Positions 14,383 to 26,140 of a DNA stretch of 64,000 nt are shown in pieces. The position numbers were made by a program, and so were the translations under genes. Source of the stretch: Lethocerus indicus (lineage: Eukaryota; Arthropoda; Insecta; Hemiptera; Belostomatidae); contig JACDQD010000002.1 of NCBI GenBank assembly GCA_019843655.1, forward strand, positions 7,574,585 through 7,638,584. The letters are read 5' to 3'. Every line of letters begins with the position of its first letter. The stretch's first letter is position 1. The notes under the pieces are model-generated. The model searched no databases and was not told where the DNA came from. It saw nothing but the letters and a program-made list of their open reading frames with translations.

Positions 14383-17300
14383 TTTGCGGCTTGTGCGGGC
14401 CCCTCGCGTGAGTGCCACACTGAGCCCCGGTTGTGGCTTAAGAGAGGGTTAGACGGAAATGCTGAAAAACAGAGATAACCCCGCTTATCCGGCCCGCCCC
14501 GATTAAATATAGTAGGAGAAGTTAAAATAGAAGAAAGACTAATTTAATTTTTAAAACCTGGATATTGACATAATTCTCAGTATTCAGTAAGAGTGAGCTT
14601 TTTACAGGTAACTCTTTTTTTTATTATAAAAAACAAGAGAAGACGCGCCAATTTGTACAAAGCATTATTAATTTTAAATTAGAAATTTGAATTTGTAACG
14701 ACTGGATCTCACATAATCATAGAACACTCTATTCATCTTAGTATAAATATATGTTTTTATGTAATTTTATTTGTATATAATTTTAATTGAATTATCTCGT
14801 ACTTTCGATCTAATCAGTTATAGATACAACAGCGTATACCGGAACTTGGTCGGAGAACTGTTTCATAATCGGAACAGTGACGGTGCCTAGTCGCGTTTGA
14901 GCTAATTACTAATTTCTAATAGGAAGGGAAATACAGTTTGCAGTGGGGAAACCGGTTTCAGATTGAGGAGGTTGTATAATTTTTGAGAGAAAGAAAGCGG
15001 TGGGTGGAGAGGGAATGAGTGGGAGGGAGAGACAGGTGGAATAGCCTTAGGGGATTCAGTCGTCAAACAGTGGATGTCGTTGGGCCTGGCCTGTTCTGGA
15101 GAACAGAACTCTCGGCCATGTTTCCCTCTCAAATCCAATAAAAAGTCTTCTTTTTTCCTGCCGCGATATTGAGCGTCCCTTTATTTTTACCAACCCCTCA
15201 ACGCCACCGTCTCTTCAATTCAATTTATCTCTCCGTATTCATCAGCCATCAATCATATCATCTCCGAAGGTACCTTATTTAAGGATTCCGGTGCAAAGAA
15301 TGCCTCGGTTCATGTCGCGTCCTGGATTTAAACCGATATTTAGTTTATATTAATACTTCTCCGCTTATAATTATGTCAGTAGTGTTCCTGAGAATTTATT
15401 CAACGCATCGCCTTCATAATTGGCTTTTGTCTTGTTACTGTACTCTTTAACCCGAATTGAAGGTTATAACTACCATAAATGACTATGATTCCCGACGAAT
15501 GACGGCTAAACCTGCACCGGTCTAGCTTAGTGATAACAAATTATAGATGCAGACTATCATATTGATTAAATTCGAGACAACTGTACACGTCTACCTGTTT
15601 TGGAATAATAGAATAAATTTGGAATTTGTACTTTTAGTTGTATTACAGAGGTAGCCAATACAACAACAAACAATAAATATTGTGTATACATCAGTGTAAC
15701 CCGTACAGATGCTGAAATTCCAAAACCCATTAGGTTGTGGCTTCAGTTTAGATTGGATAAGTCGGGATTATTGATTGAGGGTATCCTTATATTACTCTAG
15801 TTTAATATTTAACTTAATTCGGAGGCCTCGGTAGAGGTAGGATATTAAATTTGCCTACGAGTTACTGTCGCAGCGGATCCATAAATGGGGGAGGGGCACT
15901 TTAGTGTTGCGGGGACTTAAGGGAAATCCGAAAATACGATTATTTGTTTAAGCGCTCTGCTGTGGGTCTGCCCGGTCCCCAAAATTAAACATTCGAGCTC
16001 TTTTAATTTTTCAGAATTAAAAGCTTACCAACGAAATTTATGTAATGGATTAAATTCTCAATGGGCGAAAAAAATATCTGCGAGAATTACAACTGTTAGA
16101 TCCGAAAACTGCTAATACGCTTTTAAATTTTCTACAAAATGTATAGTTCAATTCAATCAGGGGATAACATCGACTTTGAACTCTAATTACGAAAAATGTT
16201 GCGACTCTCATATTTTTTCATTCATATTTAATCTTCGTGTGCTTTATCTTCAATATACATAGGTTATTGATAACATATTTAATTGCCTTGCTACGGGATG
16301 TACTAAAGTTTGTAGTAACCCACATTATTGTGGGTAGTGCAGCTGGTAGTGCATGTTTGTGAGTGGTTTCGTTTACTCGAACACCGCCTTAGTTTAGGCT
16401 CGTTCGGCGGGTCTGTTATGCGCACGTGGTTCACCCCTACCGGTCGCGGCCAATCAGTGCCCGCAAAAGAAGAAGAATAAGAAGAAGTAGAAGGTTGGAG
16501 GTTTGGAGAGGCTCAACCAGCCACACACTTCTCCAATTCAACCAATTACCCAACCAGTCTCTTTTTCTCTCTTGCCGTCTCTCCTTCTAAAAGCCCCCCC
16601 CTTCCCCACTTCTTCAATGCCCACCTTCATAGACGCCCGGCCAAAAGGGGGAGATAGAAAGAAGAGTTCTTTTTTTATCTCCTACTTAGGAGCTAGGACG
16701 ATCCTCCCGACACCTTCCGCTCCTCAGTCAACGGGGGGCATCGCCCACTCCTCCTCCGACACAATTGAATTCGTCCATTCGAGCGGCTAACGAACTGCTC
16801 CCGTACAACGAGTACGCTATTTTGTTACACGTTGAAATAAATTTCGGCAAATTCCGATATGTTAACGCTGTTTTAGCCTACCTTTGTGCTTCATAACCCG
16901 TAGACATAAACGGGTTTTATGTTTCGATTGAAGGAAGAAAATATTAAGGATATTGATTATTCAACAGGGTTCTCGAAATCTGGTGCACTATTCTACTATT
17001 GATAGCAATTGCAGTATTGCAATTCCTTGCTAATCTATTCCGAGGTGTGAGAGCTCATACACAATGTTTATTTAGACATCGTTATTAGTGAATACTCACT
17101 TCAGAGAATATAACGCTCCGAAAAACCAAAAGTTTTGGACCAAATAATAAATCGATGTTATGTCCAAAATATAATTAATAAAATAAATTTATGTATCGAA
17201 ATTAAATCGCCCGCATAAATTAATTTTTGGAGAATGTGGATTCGAAATGAAGAAAACTATATTTGCACAAAGGTGGTAGGAGCAATTACAGTTTGCGGGT

Positions 17301-17720
17301 GTTGACGGACAGGGCTGTCTGGTTAACGGCTATTACTGCGCCTAGGGTGCCTGCTTTTGACTGGATCGTCCATTGTCGCAGGCCCGATAGAGCGCCCAGC
17401 CAACAATACCCTGTCTCCTCCATCCGCACCGCCTAATCCGTCAGATCGTTATCGTTAAAATCGCGACGATTCCAACGACTCCCCTTGTTGTTTCTATTCA
17501 CTGGGCGTTCGGGGCGGGCCGCGAGACGGATGATTGTGACACTGGGAGTTGTCGCCGACGGAGACGCGGCGTTGAAATATTGCGCCGCTGTCCAAAGAGA
17601 GATGCGGACAACTTTTTAGCGGGCTATTCTTGGAGTGGCTCACGAGTGGGGCCGTCGAAAAATAGAGCTCGTCGGGCCATTGAAATGAGCCGAGTGGGCT
17701 GCCGTGGAGGAGTACAAGTA

Positions 17721-17751
17721 GGAGGGGGAGGAGGAGGAGGAGGAGGAGGAG
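17721..17751. repeat. (GGA)n trinucleotide repeat
   Basis: Purine run of GGA units, with one extended G run at its start. It gives a false poly-Leu/Ser frame on the opposite strand. Confidence 0.9.
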
Positions 17752-18323
17752 TGTTTTAATGGGCCCCAAGTAAACAGTCGGTGGCCCCAATTAACTGCGT
17801 CCCTTACAATCGCATAAGTAGTATGTATTGTTAGTGTTACTAGTTGCCTTCCTAAAACCAACAAACCTCTGTCGTCGATACCTAGAGGGTCCAGACCTCA
17901 GAGTTTGTCCCCTCCTTAGGCTAAGTTAAGTTTAAGATTAATTCCGATCACCTACAATAATATCAATTCGACTGTATTACGCTTTTTGAATTGCAAAAAA
18001 TATATAATTTGCAGCTTAACCCGAAGGTCTTAATCTCTCTTGTACTCTGGGGCCCGACTACACCTTCTTTTACCGGGCCTCCTCCTCTATGTCGGGCAAT
18101 TGCTCACGTCGAGGTATTCTATAGCCCACCTTCCCACGGTTATATATCATGTATATACACAGTTTCTCAGACGCGATCGTCATTTATCTCGCGTTTCAAA
18201 ATGTTGTGCAAGATCATCTTTTAACATCGAGTCCCATCGACATTAGGCTTCTCAGTTTTTGCCTTTGCCACTCCTCTTCACTACGTATGAGTACACGAAT
18301 ACATTTGTCCACATAGTAGCCGC

Positions 18324-18338
18324 ATATGTATATGTATA

Positions 18339-18380
<42 letters not shown>
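18324..18380. repeat. (TA)n microsatellite
   Basis: Imperfect TA with G interruptions at the start, then 18 uninterrupted units from about 18345. Confidence 0.95.
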
Positions 18381-18381
<1 letters not shown>

Positions 18382-18716
18382 TTAATCAATTATTAATACA
18401 CACTTAATAATGATTTATGAAAAAAACGGACAAATACCTTCACATAAGACTAAATCGGTACTCTAGTTTCAAATATTTTTTCTGACTTCAAAAATAATTA
18501 ATATCTAAACAAATTCCACCATAGATTTTTGCTTTGTCAACATTTAATATAAAGGCCTTGGTTGTTATTCTGCGCAATTAACATGCCCTCTCACTCATTG
18601 TTTTCACTGTGGCATGAAAATGGATTAAATTCCCTTTGCTAATTGACTGTCACCTTTTGGATTTCGAACGAATTAAGAGTAACACATTCCTCAAAAAGAT
18701 ACAAAAGAATATAATT

Positions 18717-18771
18717 TTAATGTAGTAATAATTATTATTATGTATAAATAATTATTAATGTAGTAATAATT
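18717..18771. repeat. 17-bp direct repeat pair
   Basis: TTAATGTAGTAATAATT occurs at 18717-18733 and again at 18755-18771, separated by AT-rich DNA that itself contains a shorter inverted form. Confidence 0.85.
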
Positions 18772-20003
18772 CGCCTTTGTACTATACCGTATTTAGGCAC
18801 AAATATAATTTTGTATTTATACTTGTGTCTCGTCCAATCCCGGATTAGGTAAAAATGTCACATGCGGTCCGGCCAAAGGGATTATAGGACAGTGATTGGG
18901 CTAGTGGAGAGTGGCTGTTAGCGGGAGCCGTAATGCCGGTAGCTAGTAGGGTCATCAAACAAAACAAGCGTCCGTCGGGGGCCAATTAACAGTTAGTTCT
19001 ATCTGAATGCGGGCCCTCTCTCCCCGTATAGAACTGCATAGTTGTTGGCCCTGCAAACTAACTATTGTTGTTGGTGTACTGCAGCCCGCCGTGTCTAAAG
19101 CGCCGCCACACCTACACATCTGGATTTCTCTAATCCTGCACCGATGCTCGTTAGCTGGACAAAGCATCATCCCTTAATGTGGAAATCCTTTTCGGCTATT
19201 TGTTTTTTAGCCCGACCGTCAATAGCCGATTAAAATTTCCAATACTCGGGCTTAGAATACTTTTATTCTTATTCGATAATAGTGTGAATAGTATCGAAAA
19301 CAGTTTAAAAGATTTACAAAAAGTTTGGAGGTACGAAATCGTAAAATATTTCAAAGGATAATTTGTTTCAGCATAATACAATATATATATTTTACAACTG
19401 CTGTGGGTAACAGCTTTTTGTCATCAATATCGAATCGCTAATTCTTAATTGTTATTAAAATGTTATGGCAATCTGGTTTATTCTGGCGGATCGAGTATTT
19501 GTGTAGTTAATAGTAATACTATTTGCGCGGTTCAAATCATGAAAGCTTTAAAACGGAATGAATAGCATTATTCCTATCGGGGTGTAATTCTTGTGTTAAA
19601 ACGGCTGTTAACAACCAGTGGGCTCTTTCTGTTGAGCGCGGCCGTTGTGGGCCGTCGGGGGTTGGTGGGGGTGGGGGCCCACTGTGGTAAAGACCTGTGT
19701 CAATATTTGTTCGGTCCTTGTTGTTTCCGCTCTATCTGTACTAGTAGTAGAGTTTAATTAATTCAATTTCTGTTAACATGACTGGTGGGCGGGCGGGACA
19801 CCTAGAGCGGTGGAAGGAGGAGGTGGGCCGCCGCACTTGATTTACATCCCGCATCGCATCCATATTCAACGGCCCCCTCCCGCCCTGAGAACCGCTCCTG
19901 CACACGTTTGATCCGCCTTTAGTCGGCCGAGTTGTCCATGCGAACAACGGTTCGTCTTATACGTTGCTATTCGATCCGCTTTTGGGGGGTGTTGCGGGGT
20001 TGG

Positions 20004-20033
20004 CTCCCTCCCTCCCTCCTTCCTTCCCTCTCC
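20004..20033. repeat. Pyrimidine tetranucleotide repeat (CTCC/CTTC)
   Basis: Short run of CTCC then CTTC units within a GC-rich patch. Confidence 0.8.
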
Positions 20034-21420
20034 ACTAGTAGTGCCGGACGGGACGGACCGGAATCCGACCGCTAAGGGTCCCCATCCGCTTGTTACCGAC
20101 CTTCGTCCGCCTACTGTGGCTCCGGTCATACTACTTCATTAGGTCACTAAAACCTCCTTGTCATACACGACAGAGAACCTTTCCTCCGTCTCTTATTTCA
20201 TATAATTACTTCATCCTTGACATCCCTGTCTCTTCAGAAGCTTTATAGCATAATCGCAGAGTTTTACCCCCTCCGATTTTAGAGAAATTGTTTCTCAGGA
20301 ACTTTGATTCAGAAGTTACCACCGACCGTAATTAAGAACCGATGTATCTTTTATTTATCAATCCTCTATTTTTATCGGCCATATGTACGATATGCCAGTA
20401 TTTCTTTCCACGAAGAACCGTGAGATTGCGTATGAGGTATGACATCTATTATAGTAGAGTTAGCGGCAAGGATCCCAGTCCGTTGGGGGAAGACAAATGC
20501 GAAGGGAGTGACTTGGAGGTAACGCCTAAAGCAATTAGACTCGACTGGTATAATAACTGCCGAGGCGCGACAGTCGTTAAGACGCGGTTATTATGATCTA
20601 TAGGCCGACCGTGGCTAAACTTAAATTTGAACGCCAAATATATGAGCGGAGCAAAATTCATTTTGAGTCGACGTGCCGGTTGTTTGTACAGTCCCAGTAC
20701 AAATTCCGGTTATTATTAACGCGATTTGATTCGGTCGCATGACTAATATCGAGTGCTTAATACGAGAATTATGCGTACAGAGTTATTAACAATCAATTTT
20801 CATTGTTTACTCTCCTATTTCAGATTTGCAAAACCTAGAAAATCCTGCGCTGCGGTGGCAATATTACGTGATATTAATTCTTAATCGGGCTTTCTCGACA
20901 CAGTTACAGTTGATGCAAGGGTCGGTTTTTCTATAAAATTCTGAAATACGGTATCGTGACTATTAATATTTATGAACAGAAATATTACATTATTTTCAGT
21001 CCGATTTATACAAAACCTGGCCTAGTTTTCTTCATCAGTTTTGTCCTTGTGCCAAAATAAAAGACTTTCCAATGAAATATTTCTACGATATACCATATTT
21101 TTGCAAGCTATCTCTTATTATTTCATTCGAGATCAAAGTGAATTTGAATGCGATTTTAAATTAATTTTTTCTATACAACTGCCCACATAATTTGTAAGTA
21201 TAGTATCGAAATGGGGAAATAACTACACAAGTAGTTGATATTTTGTTTTAGTCCTTTTTGTATCATTATGAAATAGATTTCCCATATTAAGAATTGTATG
21301 TTACTTGTTGGATGATACTTTTGTCACTACAGTTAGATAAACATTCGATTGATGTTCTGCCATCAGTGATAATTATATGATATTATTGGTGTATTAATTG
21401 GCAATATTTGTTTTTGACAG

Positions 21421-21575
21421 GGCCGATCTGCAGTACGTTGCGAACAGCACAGAGTCTCATCTGAAGGTGACTGAACTTCAGGTGGGCGACGAGGCCAATT
21501 ATAAATGCGAGATTACATACCTCGAAGTCAGAGAAGGCTGCCAAGTCGTCCAATTCATCAACCTCACTACGCTCA
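21421..21575 (+). CDS. Internal exon: C-terminal half of Ig domain 1, Sidestep-family-like adhesion protein
   Basis: This internal exon encodes 51 full codons plus one split base at each end. It follows a TTTTTGACAG acceptor (intron phase 2) and ends at a GTGAGT donor (phase 1). The peptide reads as Ig strands D to G. L-K-V-T-E-L-Q-V-G-D-E-A-N-Y-K-C is the standard D-x-A/G-x-Y-x-C signature, with the domain's second disulfide cysteine at residue 29. A further cysteine at residue 40 (R-E-G-C-Q-V) lies before the last strand (V-V-Q-F-I-N-L-T-T-L). Possible N-glycosylation sites are N8 (N-S-T) and N47 (N-L-T). The first half of the domain, with its first cysteine and core tryptophan, is not visible upstream and presumably lies on an exon outside the window. 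The reading frame runs past the donor but loses Ig character there, which supports the splice site. Assignment to the Ig superfamily is strong. Assignment to Sidestep rests mainly on the next two exons. Confidence 0.85.
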
Positions 21576-21886
21576 GTGAGTTTTTCAATCTTTCTATGTG
21601 AAATATGTTCGAATCCCGTCCTAAACAGTTTTCGTCCCGGTGATCGACACTAACATCAGACCCATTTCCAATCAAACTAAGTGAACTAACTTTAGATTGA
21701 AAAAGCTACGTAACTGTCCACTTTCTGAAAGCTGGTTACCATATAATATTTATATATTCAAAAATCTAAAAATTATTTATATAGCTGTCTATCATATTGT
21801 AATGCCTAGCCTCATGTAATTGGCTATATTGCATTACTTTTAAGATCAAAAATAACTACGTAACGGGCTAGTTTCTGAACGCGTTT

Positions 21887-21888
<2 letters not shown>

Positions 21889-21942
<54 letters not shown>
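21889..21942. repeat. (AT)27 microsatellite
   Basis: Uninterrupted AT run about 310 bp downstream of the first recognised exon, followed by TTTA units. Confidence 0.95.
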
Positions 21943-21946
<4 letters not shown>

Positions 21947-22994
21947 TTATTTATATATTTTTATGTCACAAAAATTGCGTACATTTTATGTCTACGGATT
22001 TACATTCACTTTTTAATGGAGATCACCACGTATTCTATAATTACATAATTCTGGGTTAATGAATAACAGTGGTTCAGTAAACGTTTTATAAAAGAACAAA
22101 TAATTGTCCACTATGCTTTCCTGTGGCCCAGATAAAATACCAAAAAGAGTTATTTTCCACGCATAAGATTTCACTGAATGTAATATGGAAATACAGACCG
22201 AGACGGGAAATGGGAGAAAAGTTTTCTAGCTTGGAAAGCATAGATGATGTTTGTTCGGTGCATTTATTGCAACCCACTTCATCGCCAATAAAATCTAGAT
22301 CCAACGTCTGAGCATATTCCCTTTTTATAATGAAGTCCGCCCACTTCTCCGAGGGAAAGCATACTTTGTTATTAAAGTAGAGGATATTGCACCATATAGA
22401 CATTTTGCCTACCTTTCAGATATTAAGGGACAAAGTCCTGGAGACATGCATGTGCCGTGTTGCAAAGATAATTTTATTTATCCGGTATTTTTATCTGTTT
22501 ATCTAACGGCTTGTTGCGGGGCAATGATCATACATTTGGAATTGTTCATCATTTAAATACAAATCAAGTCGACATTATCATTTTGATAATCCAAAGCAGA
22601 ATAATTAATTGTTGCACAAAGCGATCGTACAGAAGAATTTTCTAATAAAAATCAGGTGAATGATACACTATTGATCCACTCTACAAAGTTTAATTACGTA
22701 TCGATTACACGTATTGGTCGGTTGAATCTACCTTTGATTTTAATATCCGTAAAAACAAATTCCTAAACGTAGGCGTCAATGACTGGGTTAACCATATGCA
22801 CCTGAAACTAAAGGAATCGAGCGAATCCAAAACCAAATCTGACGAACAAATGCGATTGAGGAAATAAAATACTGTTACAACCATCGATGGTCGACTGGGT
22901 TAAAGATCAAAGAGCTTTTCAAGCCATGGGTCTCTAGTTAAATCCCGTTGCGTTTAGTTCAGTGCACATTAAATCGCACATTCTCGGAAAGAAC

Positions 22995-23000
<6 letters not shown>

Positions 23001-23052
<52 letters not shown>
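23001..23052. repeat. (AT)26 microsatellite
   Basis: Uninterrupted AT run about 200 bp upstream of the foldback element. Confidence 0.95.
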
Positions 23053-23055
<3 letters not shown>

Positions 23056-23257
23056 ATCTGACTTGAGTGCGTTCTGATTATCGTATATGCAATTAATTAA
23101 AGTGAATTTAATGTTGAGTATTATTACGATTTATAAATGAATTAACAATTAAAAAATTCTTCTTCTTTAAACTCACAAAGGTTAACTCATTTATCAGTCC
23201 CAGAAACCGTACAGGAAATTAGTTTAACATTCCTGTTTTGTGGTCTGCGAGTGGTTG

Positions 23258-23653
23258 GAATACTCTAGATTTCATGTATTTCTGTCTCCTCTCGCTGGTT
23301 TGGTCTTTTGCTAGACCGGTTTCGACTGCTCGCCATCTTCAGTAGCGGTGTTAGTCAGTTCTTGGCACTTTGGATGTTTTTCGGGAATCCTGACTGCACT
23401 GTCACTATCAGTTTAATGCGCTACTAGTTTCAATAGTACGGCGCATCTAATACCAGCCCGCAACAATAGTCTGTCTTACATTTCAGTATTAGTGCCTTAA
23501 AGTAGAAGTGACAGTGACAGTGCAGTAAGGATGCCCGAAAAACATCCCAAGTGCCAAAAGTGACTAACTCCGCTACTGAAGATTGAAGAACCGGTCTAGC
23601 AAACGACCAAACCAACGAGAGGAGACAGAAACACGAAATCTACGGTATTACAA
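23258..23653. mobile_element. Foldback (long inverted-repeat) element, non-coding, MITE-like
   Basis: The left half and the reverse complement of the right half align over about 190 bp with a few mismatches and small gaps, leaving almost no loop; the centre is near 23455. Matching landmarks are CTGTCTCCTCTCG-TGGTTTGGTC (left near 23282, inverted right near 23626), GCTAGACCGGTT (left near 23310, right near 23600), ATCTTCAGTAGCGG (left near 23335, right near 23580) and CACTGTCAC (left near 23397, right near 23523). No protein is encoded. The blocks GACCGGTTTCG and CCATCTTCAG resemble ends of dispersed repeats I associate with arthropod genomes; that is from memory and unverified. No clean target-site duplication was identified, so the outer limits are approximate. 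It could be a non-autonomous transposon or an inverted duplication of a transposon end. Confidence 0.8.
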
Positions 23654-23898
23654 GAAATTATATTTTGAAATTCGCTTTAGTTTTACAAGTTCGAATTTCT
23701 TTTTCTCATGTATCCTACTGTTGTTTTGAAATGGCCGTTATCAAAATGCCTTGCTAATTTTCAATTACCTAGATACCTTTGTTTGAACTTCCTAGTGCAA
23801 CTTTTAAAAACCGAGAGACTTTATATATCTTTCCTGGACATAAAAAACGTTCCTGTTTTTCAGCCCTTTATTTCCATCCCTGGATGGCTTTTGCTTCA

Positions 23899-23930
23899 GG
23901 AGACAGAAGAACGCGAAATCTACAATAATC
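23899..23930. mobile_element. Short fragment matching the edge of the foldback element
   Basis: GGAGACAGAAGAACGCGAAATCTAC matches GGAGACAGAAACACGAAATCTAC at the right edge of the nearby element (about 23620-23642), differing by a small insertion and one or two substitutions. It lies about 270 bp beyond the element. It may be a remnant of a second insertion or of a larger composite unit. Confidence 0.5.
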
Positions 23931-26073
23931 GATTATTCTTTTATTGATAGAATGTTGAATCTTAAATCAAGAACACTTTTAATATATAGTACTTAACCAG
24001 GGGGTTTAGCTTCGATGAAGATGGTGCCACCGATCAAACGAATCTAGTTTATGAGAAAATTTAGAGGGATACTGGATCATGAATATGTCTCGGGCAGTGG
24101 GCTTCTTCTCCCCTAACGCCTCGACTAAGGGTCGTTTTTCATAAGAGGGCGCCTCGAAGGGCCGATTTCGGATTTCATATTTTTTTTATTAGGCGTATAT
24201 TTCCGATGGGAACGACCGCTGGCGCGTTACGGTCGGTCTTCTCCCACTTCACCATTCGTAATATTCTGAGCAGGGCGGTAATTCAAATCTTATTTTTGGT
24301 TTCTCACATCTTATACATATATATACACTTATATCACTCAAATCCACTCTTTATTGCATGCTTTATAATTATGTATTAACATTTGCGTTAAAGTGTACAA
24401 AAGGATACACATCTGACATTACCACAGTAAACTACCATACTTTAAAACAGTTTTGAGCCACATTTGTTTTTCAGATTTCGTTCACCGCAAATCCCTTATT
24501 TACTTATTCATTCATTTTAGGGAAGTAATTTTTACTTCTAGCACAGAACAAATAAATATATGAAAGTCTGAATGCCGTTTTCAGAATTTACATCGGCAAT
24601 GGATTCAGATTCAGGACAGCGTGGGAACGCTTTGTCTGCGTATAATTCCGGATAAGGGAAAGATATGAATTAGGGCTGGGAGGGGAGTTGGGACTTATCC
24701 CTTTACATAAATAAGAGCCGAGAAACTCGATTTTTAACTGTGAATCGTTGGACTACATTTTTTTTTAGAAAACCCTCTTATGTGAGCGTCGAATAATTTA
24801 AAATATATAAAAATCGAAATATCAAGAATTTCGAAATGGTAATCCATTACACGATAACTTTATTATATTTGTCTGTCATTACTCATTAGTTGATGCTGGT
24901 TAACCTGTGCAACTGTTCTAAATTCATTGTAAGTTAAAACGCTTTATTGAAGTCCTTTTTGATTCCGTTTTTCACAACATTAATAGAGGTAGCGATATAA
25001 AATAAATATGTACTAAGACTTAAGGATAATAATATAAGAAAATAGTGGAAGGCTAGTGGCTGATCACTTGCAACTGAATTATGTGGCCGAGTTGGCTCAG
25101 TTGGGTTGGTGGTTAAGTTGAAGGGGCGCGTTGGAGATAATTCAGGGCTGCTAGGAGGAAGAGCGATAGTCGGAGGAGGCGCGACACTAAACGACCCAAG
25201 AAGGAAATCAACCCGATGAAAAACGACAAACGGAGCCTGCTCTTTGCCAAAGCGACCTATAAATCTCGACTGGGAGGTGTACCGTGTGTAGCGACCGACC
25301 AGCCAGCCAACTGGAGGCATCTCTTAAGGCCCCAGTCCACCCCCACCGCCAGTTATTTTCGACACCCAACACCGCCGAACACTCCAAACCATATTTCATT
25401 TTCCCTCTCCTTTTTTGGCCGGCAGATATCGATGTGTGGTAATTACTCCTTAAAAGGGCTACTCTTTCCTCCTTAAAGCGGACCGAGTATTCTGCTTAAA
25501 TACCGCCTCTCTAGTTTCAGTTTGACACGATTAGGAATAATCGGAAAGTCACCCTTGGTCACGTCATTTGCGCAATGCGGTAAATAAAAATTTCGTATTT
25601 TTTACTATTGCAATGTAGTAATAAATTCCGGGACTACTATACATTGTTCATGAAACTAAGACGGTAAGTTTTACAAAATTGTAAAAATAGGATTAATATT
25701 CATTAACAGATAGGTTAGGTTATTAATCAAATTTTTTCCCTTTGCCGATTAAAAATACGTTACATTGAAATATGAGTGCGGTACAATACCTTTTTTTGTT
25801 TCTTCTTTTAAAGACATTTCTAAGTTATAGGCCATGATGAGAAAGATTGAAGAGTACAATAAGTACTCTAGCTCACGTTTATTCTTTGTGGATTTAATCC
25901 AGTATGAGTGAAGAGTTTGGGAAGCACGCACAGGTTTTTGGAAGCGCACTCCAGACTGCCCTTCCATTATTCAATACTACCGTTTATAAAATTGGTTCCT
26001 TTGTATATAATTCTAAAGGGTTGGGATACTAGGACTATCCCAACAATGTTTCATTCCAACTTCGGCTCATCTT

Positions 26074-26080
<7 letters not shown>

Positions 26081-26137
<57 letters not shown>
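26081..26137. repeat. (AT)28 microsatellite
   Basis: Uninterrupted AT run. It produces a false Tyr-Ile repeat reading frame. Confidence 0.95.

Positions 26138-26140
<3 letters not shown>

Larger units (their letters stand above)
1..21420 (+). other. Upstream intron sequence (5' limit outside window)
   Basis: The sequence before the first recognised exon must be intron back to the next upstream exon, because the exon opens with a phase 2 acceptor and half an Ig domain. I found no Ig-like N-terminal half, signal peptide or other convincing exon on either strand. The open frames here are short or built from low-complexity sequence (for example the GA tract near 5113, the CT tract near 6641, and purine/pyrimidine-rich sequence at 10435-11150). 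AT-rich DNA alternates with GC- and CpG-richer patches, for example about 7200-8000, 12850-13380, 16380-16790, 17280-17770 and 19620-20120. These could be intronic regulatory DNA or unrelated sequence. It is possible, though not shown, that an unrecognised exon or a promoter lies here. Confidence 0.6.

Noticed and set aside
1..21420. Search for the exon with the first half of Ig1 (first Cys, W-Y/W-F core) upstream
   Set aside because: Nothing with the right motif order, donor and phase was found; for example, the D-W-Y-N-N-C stretch near 20540 has no Ig context.
21606..21620. B-box-like GTTCGAATCCC just after the first exon
   Set aside because: The upstream 60 bases are the exon end and donor, with no tRNA fold.
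22086..22403. 105-codon minus-strand frame with several Cys and Trp
   Set aside because: It has no ordered zinc-binding or transposase motif that I can identify; it could be a transposon remnant but cannot be supported.
25709..25723. Insect-telomere-like TAGGTTAGGTTA
   Set aside because: Only two units; expected by chance in AT-rich DNA.
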